64,000 nt of DNA from Acetobacter suratthaniensis (lineage in GTDB: Bacteria > Pseudomonadota > Alphaproteobacteria > Acetobacterales > Acetobacteraceae), in the NCBI RefSeq assembly GCF_017377745.1, contig NZ_JAFVMG010000003.1, forward strand, positions 146,122 to 210,121, read 5' to 3'. This document shows positions 53,439 to 63,979 of this stretch, piece after piece. Positions within the stretch are counted from its first letter, which is position 1, and the number at the start of each line of letters is the position of its first letter. The notes beneath the pieces are model-generated. The model was not told the DNA's origin. It saw only the letters and a program-made list of their open reading frames with translations, and ran no database searches. Both the position numbers and the translations under genes were made by a program.

Positions 53439-55646
53439 ATGAACGAGACAGTCGCAGGTCATATAGAAGAGACAAAGCTGGCGGATGCGCTGAGCGAGCG
53501 TTATCTGGCCTACGCGATGTCCACCATCATGTCGCGCTCGTTGCCTGATGTGCGTGACGGCCTCAAGCCGGTTCATCGGCGGCTGGTTTACGCCATGCAC
53601 CAGCTCAAGCTGGATCCGGCCTCCGGGTTCAAGAAATGCGCCCGCGTGGTGGGTGATGTCATCGGTAAGTTTCACCCCCATGGCGATGCCTCGGTTTACG
53701 AGGCGCTGGTGCGTCTGGCGCAGGATTTTGCCGCCCGCTATCCGCTGGTGGAAGGGCAGGGCAATTTTGGCTCCATCGACGGCGATAATGCCGCCGCCAT
53801 GCGATACACCGAAGCCCGCCTGACCGATGTCGCCGTAGCCCTGCTGGACGGCATTGAAGACGATGCCGTGGATTTTCGCCCGACCTATGATGGCGAGGAG
53901 CAGGAACCCGTTGTCCTGCCTGCCGCGTTTCCTAATATCCTTGCTAATGGCGCTGCGGGTATTGCGGTGGGTATGGCCACAAGCATTCCGCCGCATAATG
54001 CGGCTGAGGTCTGTAAGGCTGCCGCTGTGCTGGCGCGCAGGCCCGAAGCTGATACGGCTGAACTGCTGACCCATATTGCCGGGCCGGACTTCCCGACTGG
54101 TGGCCTGATCATGGAAGACGCGCATGCCATAGCGCAGGCGTATGAGACCGGGCGGGGCGGTTTCCTTATCCGTGCGCGCTGGCATGTTGAACAGGGTCGT
54201 TTTGGCACATGGCAGATCGTGGTGACGGAAATCCCGTATCAGGTGCAGAAATCGCGCCTGATCGAGCAGATTGCCGAGGCCATGGAGCAGAAAAAGCTGC
54301 CGCTGCTGGGTGATGTGCGGGATGAAAGCACGGATGAAATCCGTCTGATTCTGGAGCCCAAGTCACGCGGGATCGAGCCGGAAGTGCTGATGGAAACCCT
54401 GTTCAGGGCGAAGCTGCTGGAAAGCCGTTTTGCGCTGAACATGAACGTGCTCGGGCCAGACCGCGCGCCTGCCGTTATGGGGCTTAAGGCTGTTCTGCGG
54501 GCATGGCTCGACCATCGGCATGAGGTGCTGGAGCGTCGCAGTCGCCACAGGCTGACTGCGGTGGAACGCAGGCTTGAAATTCTGGCTGGCTTTCTGGTCG
54601 TTTACCTCAACCTTGATGAGGTGATCCGCATCATCCGCGAGGAGGACGATGCCAAGGCCAGCCTGATGCAGGTTTTCAGCCTGACAGACCTGCAGGCGGA
54701 ATCGGTGCTGAATATGCGCCTGCGTAGTCTGCGCAGGCTTGAGGAAATGGACATCCGGCGTGAGCACGATACGCTTTCGGCCGAAAAGCGCAGCCTGCTC
54801 GCCCTGCTGGGCGATCATGGCCTGCGCTGGGAGCGGATTGCTACCGAACTGGATGGCATGGCCGTGCAACTGGCCAAAGGCCCTATTGGCCAGCGTCGCA
54901 GCACCATTGCCAGTGCGCCCAAGGCGGTGGATGTGTCGGTGGTTGATGCGGTGGAGCGTGAACCGCTTACCATGATCCTGTCGCAAAAAGGCTGGGTGCG
55001 TGCGCTCAAAGGCCATGTGAGCGATCTGGAAGGCCAGAAGTTTAAGGAGGGCGATGCCCTCAGGCTGGCAGTACCCTGCCAGAGCACGGACAGACTGTGC
55101 TTTTTTGCAACCGATGGGCGGGCTTTCACTGTGCGCGGGGCCGATCTGCCACGCGGGCGTGGCGATGGCCAGCCTGTGCGTTTGCTGATGGATCTGTCGA
55201 ACGACGAGGAACTGGTGGCTGTCTTCGTGCTGGAAGCTGGAGGGCGCAGGCTTGTGGCCTCCAGTGCCGGGCGCGGCATGGTTGTGGAAGATGACTCGCT
55301 GGTGGCGGAAAAACGCTCCGGGCGGCAGGTGCTCAACCTCAAGTCCGGCGAGGTTGCACGGGCCTGTGTTTCGGCACAGGGCGATCATGTAGCGGTGTTG
55401 GGGGATAACCGGAGGTTTCTTGTTTTCCCGCTTGAGGAATTGCCAGTCATGGCGCGCGGGCTCGGGGTGGCATTGCAGAAATATACCGAGGGTGGTTTGC
55501 GTCATGTCGTTGTATTTGATGGGGGCGGTGGGCTGATCTGGCCCGGTAATGCCCGCCCCCGTAGCTTGGACGACCTGCGTGACTGGCAAGGTAAGCGTGC
55601 GGGGGTAGGCAAGGCGGCTCCAGCCTGGGCGTTACGTAAGGGCTAG
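53439..55646 (+). CDS. parC: DNA topoisomerase IV subunit A
   Basis: 735 residues. Type II topoisomerase that decatenates daughter chromosomes. The catalytic Tyr123 is in [10 protein letters not shown]. The N-terminal part has [20 protein letters not shown] and the [17 protein letters not shown] helix. ParC rather than GyrA is favoured by the length, the [15 protein letters not shown] start and the C-terminal domain, which lacks the GyrA-box; the C-terminal part has [18 protein letters not shown] and [11 protein letters not shown] repeats. In the quinolone-site helix the residue matching Ser80 of the E. coli enzyme is Ala. The ATG follows CGGAGCAGG. Confidence 0.92.
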   Translation: MNETVAGHIEETKLADALSERYLAYAMSTIMSRSLPDVRDGLKPVHRRLVYAMHQLKLDPASGFKKCARVVGDVIGKFHPHGDASVYEALVRLAQDFAARYPLVEGQGNFGSIDGDNAAAMRYTEARLTDVAVALLDGIEDDAVDFRPTYDGEEQEPVVLPAAFPNILANGAAGIAVGMATSIPPHNAAEVCKAAAVLARRPEADTAELLTHIAGPDFPTGGLIMEDAHAIAQAYETGRGGFLIRARWHVEQGRFGTWQIVVTEIPYQVQKSRLIEQIAEAMEQKKLPLLGDVRDESTDEIRLILEPKSRGIEPEVLMETLFRAKLLESRFALNMNVLGPDRAPAVMGLKAVLRAWLDHRHEVLERRSRHRLTAVERRLEILAGFLVVYLNLDEVIRIIREEDDAKASLMQVFSLTDLQAESVLNMRLRSLRRLEEMDIRREHDTLSAEKRSLLALLGDHGLRWERIATELDGMAVQLAKGPIGQRRSTIASAPKAVDVSVVDAVEREPLTMILSQKGWVRALKGHVSDLEGQKFKEGDALRLAVPCQSTDRLCFFATDGRAFTVRGADLPRGRGDGQPVRLLMDLSNDEELVAVFVLEAGGRRLVASSAGRGMVVEDDSLVAEKRSGRQVLNLKSGEVARACVSAQGDHVAVLGDNRRFLVFPLEELPVMARGLGVALQKYTEGGLRHVVVFDGGGGLIWPGNARPRSLDDLRDWQGKRAGVGKAAPAWALRKG

Positions 55647-55743
55647 GGTGTTTCGTCAGGAGCCTCGATAAGAACGGAGATGCGTTGCAACTGGATGAAA
55701 TCAATGTTCATTACAGAATTGCAACCTGTCTCCACTATCATAG

Positions 55744-55902
55744 CTAATAACTGACGACATACCTTGGCGTGATATTGCCAGTACCAAGCAGCGCAAATGG
55801 GCTATTGGCAGGAGCAGATACGATCTCGCCAATGAACGGAGCATTTCGGCTGGAACCGGATGGAGAAATATTGCTTTTCACAGCAATCGGTTGATAGCCC
55901 AT
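55744..55902 (-). pseudogene. Small open frame or gene fragment, unknown
   Basis: A 52-codon frame (MGYQPIAVKSNISPSGSSRN, ending in PRYVVSY) sits in an otherwise gene-poor, A/T-richer stretch after parC. It reads like the C-terminal end of a longer protein, with upstream stops. I do not recognise it, and it has no good start signal. It may be decayed mobile DNA. Confidence 0.3.
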
Positions 55903-56077
55903 TACATGACTGAATCAGTATGGTTGGATGCGGGTGGCTGAGGCTATTCTGTGTTTACAGGGTTTTATAGGCCAGCGACGTTACTTTGTATCTTATCGTC
56001 TGGACTATCTTTGCCAGGCTACCTTCTGGCGCGGAAACTTGTGTTCCGGCGGGAGTGATAGAACAAATTCCTGAATT

Positions 56078-56176
56078 GGGTAGATGAACTGCGGATCGAA
56101 TGGCGCTCTATTGCCTTGGGGAAGTGGTAGAGCCGGTTTGTCGAAAGTTTCAACGAAACCCTTGTCACTCCGTGAA
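56078..56176 (+). pseudogene. IS3-family transposase remnant (OrfB integrase core)
   Basis: Read in frame from 56078, the sequence gives W-V-D-E-L-R-I-E-W, then IALGKW, a stop, and SRFVESFNETL. This matches the integrase-core pattern of IS3-family OrfB (WxxExGIEWxxIAPGKPxQNxFVESFN...NETL), with an in-frame stop and an apparent deletion between FVESFN and NETL. Both ends of the element are gone and no terminal repeats are visible. It marks the left edge of the accessory cassette. Confidence 0.6.
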
Positions 56177-56306
56177 ACCTCAGTCAAAAATCAGAAATTC
56201 CTCTTTTCATTGGTAATAAAAAGAGGAAACATCATAACGATTGAGTGTTGCCTGCAATATAGGAAATATCATCACAGCCTGCCATACGCGGATAAAGGCC
56301 AATATC

Positions 56307-57362
56307 ATGCAAAAAGCAATGCGCCCTCACATGCGAACGGAAGATGATACAGGGGTAATGGCATCCGTTACGTTTGGCCTTGAGGACTTCATCACGCGGC
56401 AGGGTGGTAAAAGTGCTGAAATTCTAAGGCATGCTGGTCTCGAACCTCATCTGTATGAACAGCCAAATCGTGTCATATCGCTTAAACGCTATTGTGGTGT
56501 GCTGCTGACTGCGGAGCGCACGCTGGATGACGAATATTTCGGTTTGCGGTTCGGGGCGCAGGCTTCTCCCGAAGGGTTGGGGATTGTGGGCTATCATGCG
56601 ATGAACGCACCCAATCTGTGGGGGGCCGTGCAGAGTTTGCAAAGATACTTCAACGTGCTGCAACAGCGTAGCAAGTTACGGGCTTTCAGTGTTGGCGATG
56701 CCTGTTTGTTGGATTATCAGGTGCCCGATAGCGCCATTCCGGGGCATAGGCACGATGCCGAGTTGACCATGGGCTTGCTGGTCGGGTTGTTCCGGCGGGG
56801 TATGGGGCAGGACTGGTCGCCTCTGGCGGTACATTTCCGGCATATGGCTTCTGGTTCAGGACATCCGCACAGAGAAATGTTGGGTTGTGATGTCCGCTTC
56901 GGGCAGGCGCATGATGGTATCCTGTTCAGAAAAGATACGTTTGAGCAGACCATGGCGGATGCTCGTCCTATGCTGCATCGTATCACAGGGGCCACATTGG
57001 ATGAGCTGCTCCAGAGTGTACCGCAAGCGCACGGTTTTAGTGGACATGTCCGGCAGAAAATCATTGAGCGTCTGTCTGGTGGAGATATCAGCCTTGAGGC
57101 GATTACGCGTGATATGAATGTGTCGCTGCGCAGTTTCCAGCGTCAGTTGGCTTATGAAAATCAGTCCTTTAAATCCATTCTCGATGATGTCAGGCGTGAG
57201 CAGGCGCTGCAGTATCTCAAGTTTGAAAACCTGTCTGTTTCGGATATCGCCTATCGGCTTGGCTATTCGGAAATCAGCGCCTTTACGCGCGCCTTTGTCC
57301 GCTGGGAGGCAATGGCTCCTTCGGCCTGGCGGGCCCAGTACGGTTTGTATACGTCCCTGTAA
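56307..57362 (+). CDS. AraC-family transcriptional regulator (OruR/ArgR-like)
   Basis: 351 residues. The N-terminal ligand-sensing part (about 20-210; ILRHAGLEPHLYEQPNRVIS and FGLRFGAQASPEGLGIVGYH) fits the Arabinose_bd/OruR-type domain; the C-terminal AraC DNA-binding domain has two helix-turn-helix units (SLEAITRDMNVSLRSFQRQL and VSDIAYRLGYSEISAFTRAF). Relatives often activate catabolic genes for amino acids. An in-frame TTG at 56241 exists; ATG at 56307 after AAAGG is preferred. The next gene, on the same strand, is the PhyH-type dioxygenase after 178 bases, so it probably controls it. The region looks less G+C-rich than its neighbours. Confidence 0.88.
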   Translation: MQKAMRPHMRTEDDTGVMASVTFGLEDFITRQGGKSAEILRHAGLEPHLYEQPNRVISLKRYCGVLLTAERTLDDEYFGLRFGAQASPEGLGIVGYHAMNAPNLWGAVQSLQRYFNVLQQRSKLRAFSVGDACLLDYQVPDSAIPGHRHDAELTMGLLVGLFRRGMGQDWSPLAVHFRHMASGSGHPHREMLGCDVRFGQAHDGILFRKDTFEQTMADARPMLHRITGATLDELLQSVPQAHGFSGHVRQKIIERLSGGDISLEAITRDMNVSLRSFQRQLAYENQSFKSILDDVRREQALQYLKFENLSVSDIAYRLGYSEISAFTRAFVRWEAMAPSAWRAQYGLYTSL

Positions 57363-57540
57363 AGCTGGCGGCTGAAGTCAAGAAAAGCGGCTCTGGTGTC
57401 AAATGTTTCGGTTCCGAAATGTGATATCGATGGCATGATCGACACGCTGCTTAACAGCTGGGACAGGACAGAATTGTCCAATCTCTCTCTGAAAAGTGCG
57501 TGTGTTTCTAGACAGAGTTACTTTTCTTTGGAGAACGAGC

Positions 57541-58419
57541 ATGTTGAACCGCCTGCCCAATACTGCGACCGCCGATGAAGTTAGCGTTTCTCTGAAAGAG
57601 CACGGATACGTTATTATCGATGAACTGGTGCCAGCGGCTGTTATGGATCGTCTGGCAGAGGAAATGGCGCCCCATATCGCGTCCACCCCCTATGGCGAAG
57701 ACAAATTTCTGGGGTTTAGCACGCAAAGAACAGGCGCCATGATCGCGCGTTCTCCTACTGCGCGCGAACTTGTCATGAACCCTCTAGTGTTGGGAGTAGC
57801 AGAGCGGCACCTGCATAAAGCCTCTACCTTTCAGTTGCATCTGACACAGGTCATTACGGTACATTCCGGCTCTCCTGAGCAGGTGCTGCATCAGGATCAG
57901 CTTGCATGGGATTTTTTCCCTTTTCCTGATGATTATGAGGTTCAGTGTAATACGCTTTGGGCCATGACCGATTACACTGCGGAAAACGGGGCTACACGTA
58001 TTGTGCCCAATAGTCAGTACGTTGGGGTGAATAAAAAATTCCCACCCGAAGCCGGTATCCCTGCAGAAATGAAGAAAGGCTCTGTCCTGCTTTATACTGG
58101 CAAGGTCTATCATGGTGCCGGGGCCAACAGAACGGATTTTCCTCGCCAGGCCATTAACATCACCTACGCTGTGGGGTGGGTAAGGCAGGAAGAAAACCAG
58201 TATCTGGCGACACCTTTTGAAATTGCCAAAACCCTGCCAGATGATCTGCTCAGGCTGATGGGTTATCAGTGCGGCTGTTTTGCCATGGGCTATGTCCGTG
58301 ATTTCGAAGATCCGCTTGCCTATCTTAAAGGGAGTACTGAGCGCCACTCGGCTGGTTTCAATGTATTAAGCAAAACGGCAAACGAAACATCATCTGAATA
58401 TCTGCAGTCTCTAAAGTAA
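57541..58419 (+). CDS. PhyH family Fe(II)/2-oxoglutarate dioxygenase
   Basis: 292 residues of the phytanoyl-CoA dioxygenase family. The iron ligands fit H117-x-D119 (VLHQDQLAWD) and His191 (KVYHGAGANR), and Arg202 (FPRQAINITYA) is placed to bind 2-oxoglutarate. Such enzymes hydroxylate many small molecules (ectoine, phosphonates, amino acids, natural products). Substrate unknown. The ATG at 57541 has GGAG eight bases upstream. The following APC permease starts 79 bases after the stop with its own AAGGAG site, so the pair may form one transcript that couples uptake with hydroxylation. Confidence 0.85.
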   Translation: MLNRLPNTATADEVSVSLKEHGYVIIDELVPAAVMDRLAEEMAPHIASTPYGEDKFLGFSTQRTGAMIARSPTARELVMNPLVLGVAERHLHKASTFQLHLTQVITVHSGSPEQVLHQDQLAWDFFPFPDDYEVQCNTLWAMTDYTAENGATRIVPNSQYVGVNKKFPPEAGIPAEMKKGSVLLYTGKVYHGAGANRTDFPRQAINITYAVGWVRQEENQYLATPFEIAKTLPDDLLRLMGYQCGCFAMGYVRDFEDPLAYLKGSTERHSAGFNVLSKTANETSSEYLQSLK

Positions 58420-58498
58420 AATTTTAATTTCAAAATAAAAATTCCAGACACGAAAGCAGATTCCTCCAAGGCTTTGGAGACAGTAAGGAGTTTGCCGT

Positions 58499-59956
58499 AT
58501 GGCGCAATCATCATCAGTCAAACAGATAGAAGCAGACGCACCCGCCGGCCGTCTCAAAGGGGGGCTGGGGCCGATTGGTATTGCCATGATGGTGGTTGCC
58601 ACAGCCGCACCGCTGACTGTCATGGTCGGAGTAAGCCCGCTGATTATCGGTTCGGGGAATGGTGTGGCGGCTCCCCTCGATGCGCTGGCAGTCGGGGGCG
58701 TAATGTTGCTCTTTTCCATCGGGTTTGTAGCAATGTCGCGGTATATCAACAATGCCGGTGCATTTTATGCTTATATACTCAAAGGCATGGGCACAATGAT
58801 GGGGCTTGGTGCAGCCTCTTTGGCAGTTCTTTCCTATACGCTTATTCTCATCGCGCTTGAGGCATATATCGGTGTTGTGTTGCAAAACACGGTAGAGGAC
58901 TTCCTCCATGTTCATGCAGCATGGTGGTTATATGCTTTAGCGATTGTTCTGCTTGTCGGGATATTAGGGTACAGGAATGTGGAGGTCAGCGCCAAGGTTC
59001 TGGGTATTGCTCTAATTCTGGAAATCGGGGTGATTGTACTGCTGGACTTAACGATACTGACGAAGGGGGGAGAATCAGGGCTGCCCGTAACGCCTTTCCA
59101 TGTGTCGGAAATGTTATCTGGTTCTCCAGGTTTAGGCGTGCTGTTCTCGATTTTTGGTTTTATTGGTTTTGAATCTACGGTTGTTTACCGCGAGGAGGCC
59201 AGCAGGCCAGAACGCTCAATTCCACTTGCGACGTATATTGCGGTCGGTTTTATCAGTCTTTTGTATTTTGTATCGTTCTACTGCGAAATAGCTGGCGTGG
59301 GTGCTGACACGGTTAAAGAAACGGCGTCGAGCCATATGGATACGCTTTATCTTGATCTGGTTACGACTTATCTGGGGCAAATACTGCATGATGTGGCTCA
59401 GATACTGCTTGTGACAAGCCTGTTCGCGGTTGTTATTTCCATCCACAATATTGTGGCGCGTTACAAATATGTGCTGGGTGGCTGTGGGGTTTTGTCAGAA
59501 CATCTGGCCAAGGTACATACCGATCATGCTTCCCCTTATGTGGCATCGGTAGTGCAGACTGCCGTCTCCTTTATAGTGCTTTGTGCTGCGGTATTGTTTG
59601 GGTTTGATCCCGTGACGCAGATTTATGCTCTGGGGGCGGCAGCGGGCACGCTTGGATATATGGTTATTGTCGCTTTGGCGAGTTTTGCCATTATCCTGTT
59701 CTTTGCCCGGAACAAGAGTTCAGCCGGGGCATGGAAAACCATTATTGCACCGGGGCTGGCGTTCATTGGTCTGAGCGCGTTTCTCTTCGTGGCGCTGAGT
59801 AATCTGCCTGCCCTGACAGGTAGCGACGGGAATATGGTGAATACGCTTATCGTGGTGGTGCTGTGTGTGGCGTTTATGTTGGGGGCGGGAGGAGGGCTGA
59901 TCATGAAGCTAAAAGCCCCAGTGCGCTTTGGTGCTATTCGTCTGCAGCTTGAATAA
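58499..59956 (+). CDS. APC superfamily amino acid/amine permease (cassette copy)
   Basis: 485 residues with about twelve membrane helices. The first helices, GPIGIAMMVVATAAPLTVMVG and MSRYINNAGAFYAYILKGMG, match the APC family; FSIFGFIGFESTVVYREEA contains the Glu-rich segment of the substrate pathway. It probably takes up an amino acid, polyamine or similar amine using a proton or sodium gradient. It is different from the cationic amino acid permease at the right of the window. Its 3' end overlaps the antisense reading frame of a decayed IS5-like transposase. It is co-directional with the AraC and PhyH genes. Confidence 0.87.
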   Translation: MAQSSSVKQIEADAPAGRLKGGLGPIGIAMMVVATAAPLTVMVGVSPLIIGSGNGVAAPLDALAVGGVMLLFSIGFVAMSRYINNAGAFYAYILKGMGTMMGLGAASLAVLSYTLILIALEAYIGVVLQNTVEDFLHVHAAWWLYALAIVLLVGILGYRNVEVSAKVLGIALILEIGVIVLLDLTILTKGGESGLPVTPFHVSEMLSGSPGLGVLFSIFGFIGFESTVVYREEASRPERSIPLATYIAVGFISLLYFVSFYCEIAGVGADTVKETASSHMDTLYLDLVTTYLGQILHDVAQILLVTSLFAVVISIHNIVARYKYVLGGCGVLSEHLAKVHTDHASPYVASVVQTAVSFIVLCAAVLFGFDPVTQIYALGAAAGTLGYMVIVALASFAIILFFARNKSSAGAWKTIIAPGLAFIGLSAFLFVALSNLPALTGSDGNMVNTLIVVVLCVAFMLGAGGGLIMKLKAPVRFGAIRLQLE

Positions 59957-60210
59957 ACGCGGCGGATTGCTTTGATGTCTCGTGAAGATAGAGGCCGTTA
60001 GGCTCAGGGCTTATTTTGTTGAGAGAGAAGAGGAAGTGTGCGGCGGTGTGAAGTGCGGCCATGAATGTGGGAGTTGCCACAGTCGTATCGGGCGATAACA
60101 CGCCGCCAGTCTTTCCGTTTTGTCATTATGTTTTCGATCGGGTGGTGCTTTTTATACAGAGGCCTGTCGGAAGGTGGCTTTATTTTGTTCGCCCGACATG
60201 GCGGCGTTAA
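59934..60210 (-). pseudogene. IS5-family transposase remnant, frameshifted
   Basis: Read on the minus strand, CRANKIKPPSDRPLYKKHHP and IENIMTKRKDWRRVIARYD match the C-terminal part of IS5-family DDE transposases (KKRHRIENxFxKLKDWRRxATRYDRC). The frame breaks at about 60080 and continues in another frame as TFMAALHTAAHFLFSLNK. The left end overlaps the 3' end of the permease gene in antisense. The N-terminal half of the transposase is missing and no inverted repeat can be defined. Acetobacteraceae carry many IS5-type elements such as IS1031. The rest of the gap to bpt holds no gene I can see. Confidence 0.7.
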
Positions 60211-60342
60211 GCAGGGATTCTGCCGGGGGACTCTGTGGGCCAGAGGAACATGCAGCTTAATCCGTCTTCAATAAATTAACGGGTTCTGAGCCAGACCAAG
60301 CGCGGAGAGTGATTGGGTGGTGTGGGGGCTGGAGCAGACTGG

Positions 60343-61116
60343 TTAGAACAGGGGGGCGTCTGGAAACAGGTCTGCCCGGCCTGTTTCGACAGGTTCATCT
60401 GGGTTAAGGGTCTGCCACTGGCCAGCCCGCAGGATTTCAGCCGGGCGGTAGCGGCTTTTGTAAGCCATTTTGGGGCTGCCCGGCACCCAGTAGCCCAGAT
60501 ACAGATAGGGTTTTCCCAGCAGGATGGTCTGGCGCGCCAGAAACAGGATGACATGGCAGCCTAGAGAGCGGTGCGGCATGTCGGGTCTGTAAAAACTGTA
60601 AACGGCCGAAAGCCCGTCTTCCAGCACATCAATCAGGCTTACGGCCACCAGCGTATCTGCTTGATCGCGGAATTCGATCACGCGGGTATCCACTGGCGTA
60701 TCTTCCAGCATGACGGCGTAGTCCTGCTCGTTCATGCCCGCCATGTCGCCATCCGCGTGGCGGTTGTCCAGATACAGGCGGAACAGCGCGTATTGCTCGG
60801 CGGTGGCGGTGGGGGGGCAGAGCGTGGCCCCCAGATCGGCATTGCGCCGCCAGACCCGGCGCTGGGTTCTATCAGGCTGGAAAGCCGCCACTGGCAAGCG
60901 AATGGGAATACAGGCCGAACATCCAGCACAGAGCGGAGCATAGGCCAGCGTATGGCTGCGCCTGAACCCCGCGCGTGAGAGGTGACTATGCAGCCTGTCA
61001 GCCTCTGGCACTGACAGGTCGGCCAGTACCTTGCGTTCCATACGGTTCGGCAGATAGGGGCAGGGCTGCGGAGTGGAGGCAAAGAACAGGCGCGGCAGGG
61101 GGAGGCGAGGGGTCAT
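60343..61116 (-). CDS. bpt: Aspartate/glutamate leucyltransferase (Bpt; ATE1-type arginyltransferase family)
   Basis: 257 residues. Bacterial protein transferase that adds leucine from leucyl-tRNA to N-terminal Asp or Glu of proteins, marking them for ClpAP via ClpS. The N-terminal Cys-rich motif is APLCAGCSACIPIRLPV, and the C-terminal block contains SVYSFYRP-like YSFYRPDMPHRSLG and YLYLGYWVPGSPKMAYKSRY. The ATG follows GGGGGA. Databases often call it arginyltransferase, but bacterial members mostly transfer leucine. It follows hemB on the same strand, spaced by 67 bases. Confidence 0.9.
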   Translation of the reverse strand: MTPRLPLPRLFFASTPQPCPYLPNRMERKVLADLSVPEADRLHSHLSRAGFRRSHTLAYAPLCAGCSACIPIRLPVAAFQPDRTQRRVWRRNADLGATLCPPTATAEQYALFRLYLDNRHADGDMAGMNEQDYAVMLEDTPVDTRVIEFRDQADTLVAVSLIDVLEDGLSAVYSFYRPDMPHRSLGCHVILFLARQTILLGKPYLYLGYWVPGSPKMAYKSRYRPAEILRAGQWQTLNPDEPVETGRADLFPDAPLF

Positions 61117-61183
61117 GCGTCCCCCGCCGTATCAGCAGGCAAGCTGCCAGTTACCCTATCCTGCAGGCGCCTGTCCAAGGGGC

Positions 61184-62251
<1,068 letters not shown>

Positions 62252-62303
62252 TTAATGAATGCCCAAACTATGCGCCCTCAGGGTGTCTATGCAACCCATG
62301 TGC

Positions 62304-63788
62304 TCAGGTCTGTGGGGCGGTGTTGTCGGGTTTGGCTTGAGCAAGCCTGCTATGCGTGCGGCCATAAGCGACATAAATGACCATGCCGATGGCCAGCCAC
62401 ACGACCAGACGCAGCCATGTCATCTGGTCAAGAAAGATCATGACAGAACCACAGCTCAGCACGCCCAGAACCGGAATGATGTCACCCCCTGGCACCTTGA
62501 AGGGGCGTGGTGTGTCAGGTGCTGTGCGGCGTAGCGCCATGACACCGGCACAAACCAGCACAAACGCCAGAAGCGTGCCGATGGACGTCATATGCCCCAG
62601 TTCGGAAATGGGCAGAAAAGCGCTGAGCAGGCAGGTCAACCCCATAAAGAACAGGTTGGACAGCCACGGTGTCTGGTAACGCGGGTGGGTAATGCTGAAC
62701 AGGCGCGGCAGCAATCCGTCACGCGACATGGCAAAGAAAACCCGGCTCTGCCCCAGCAGCATGCCCAGCAGCACCGAGGTAAATCCGCAGATAATACCGA
62801 TTTTTACCGCGGTTTGCAGCCAGTGATACGGTGTGCGGTTGATGGCGGTGGCCACGGGCGCGGCATCTCCCACCATATCGCGGTAATTCACCAGCCCGGT
62901 CATGACCGTGGCAAAGGCGACATAAACCAGCGTACAGACAAGCAGGCTGCCCAGAATACCGATAGGCATATTGCGTGCGGGGTTGCGGGTTTCCTGCGCG
63001 GTGGTGGAAACCGCGTCAAAGCCGACATAGGCAAAAAAAATCGTGCCAGCCGCACGCATGACGCCCGAAAGCCCGAAATGTCCGAACGTGCCATCATTGG
63101 GTGGGAGAAAAGGATGATAATTGGCCGGGTTGATATAGGCTATGCCAAATCCGATAAATGCTGCGATCACCAGCAGCTTGATGGTGACAATAACGGCATT
63201 GACCATGGCAGACTGCGAAATGCCCCGGATCAGCACCCACGATACGCCGCAGATGGCCAGAGCCGCTGGCAGGTTGGCAATCCCGTGTGTGACGGAGCCA
63301 TCGGCCATATGAAGGGTTTCGAAGGGTGAGGCTGTCAGGCGGGGGGGCAGTACAATCCCCCATGAATCGAGCAAGGACACGACATAGCGTGACCAGCTTA
63401 CCGCAACAGTGGCAGCCCCCACGGCGTATTCCAGCACCAGATCCCAGCCGATGATCCAGGCCATCAGTTCACCCAGGGTGACATAGGCATAGGTATAGGC
63501 GCTGCCCGCAATCGGGATCATGCTCGACAGCTCACTGTAGCACAGGCCAGCGAATCCGCAGGCGATTGCCGCGACAAGGAACGATAGCACCACGGCCGGG
63601 CCTGCGTTTTCAGAGGCGGCAATACCGGTCAGTGAAAAAAGCCCCGCGCCGATAGTGGCCCCCACACCCAGCGCCACCAGATTGGCCGGCCCCAGTACGC
63701 GCTTTAATCCCTGCGTGGTTTCAAGGTTTGCCAGCGGCAGGCGGCGGGTCAAAGGTGAGAGCTTTCCGGGCGCAGGGGGGGGCTGCAT
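62304..63788 (-). CDS. APC family cationic amino acid permease (CAT/YfnA-like)
   Basis: 494 residues with about twelve to fourteen helices. LVALGVGATIGAGLFSLTGIAA is the typical N-terminal CAT signature; PIAGSAYTYAYVTLGELMAW and FFAYVGFDAVSTTAQETRNP are also characteristic of the cationic/branched-chain amino acid transporter group. It probably imports amino acids by proton symport. The ATG at 63788 has AGGAG eight bases upstream. It lies upstream of hemB on the same strand, but a 115-base gap with a hairpin separates them. Confidence 0.88.
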   Translation of the reverse strand: MQPPPAPGKLSPLTRRLPLANLETTQGLKRVLGPANLVALGVGATIGAGLFSLTGIAASENAGPAVVLSFLVAAIACGFAGLCYSELSSMIPIAGSAYTYAYVTLGELMAWIIGWDLVLEYAVGAATVAVSWSRYVVSLLDSWGIVLPPRLTASPFETLHMADGSVTHGIANLPAALAICGVSWVLIRGISQSAMVNAVIVTIKLLVIAAFIGFGIAYINPANYHPFLPPNDGTFGHFGLSGVMRAAGTIFFAYVGFDAVSTTAQETRNPARNMPIGILGSLLVCTLVYVAFATVMTGLVNYRDMVGDAAPVATAINRTPYHWLQTAVKIGIICGFTSVLLGMLLGQSRVFFAMSRDGLLPRLFSITHPRYQTPWLSNLFFMGLTCLLSAFLPISELGHMTSIGTLLAFVLVCAGVMALRRTAPDTPRPFKVPGGDIIPVLGVLSCGSVMIFLDQMTWLRLVVWLAIGMVIYVAYGRTHSRLAQAKPDNTAPQT

Positions 63789-63979
63789 GTATTTTTCTCC
63801 TGTCAGGCGAACGCGGAAAGCTGTAAGAAACCGTTCCACAATGTTGCTGCTATAAGACAGCGCACGGGCGCATCAGGCAAGATGTGTTCCCGGCGTAATG
63901 AAAAGTGGCGATCTACCCCCGGTCGTCCGCCATCGTGGCGCTGGACGGCCAGAGACTCTGATTTTGAGGAAACACTCGC

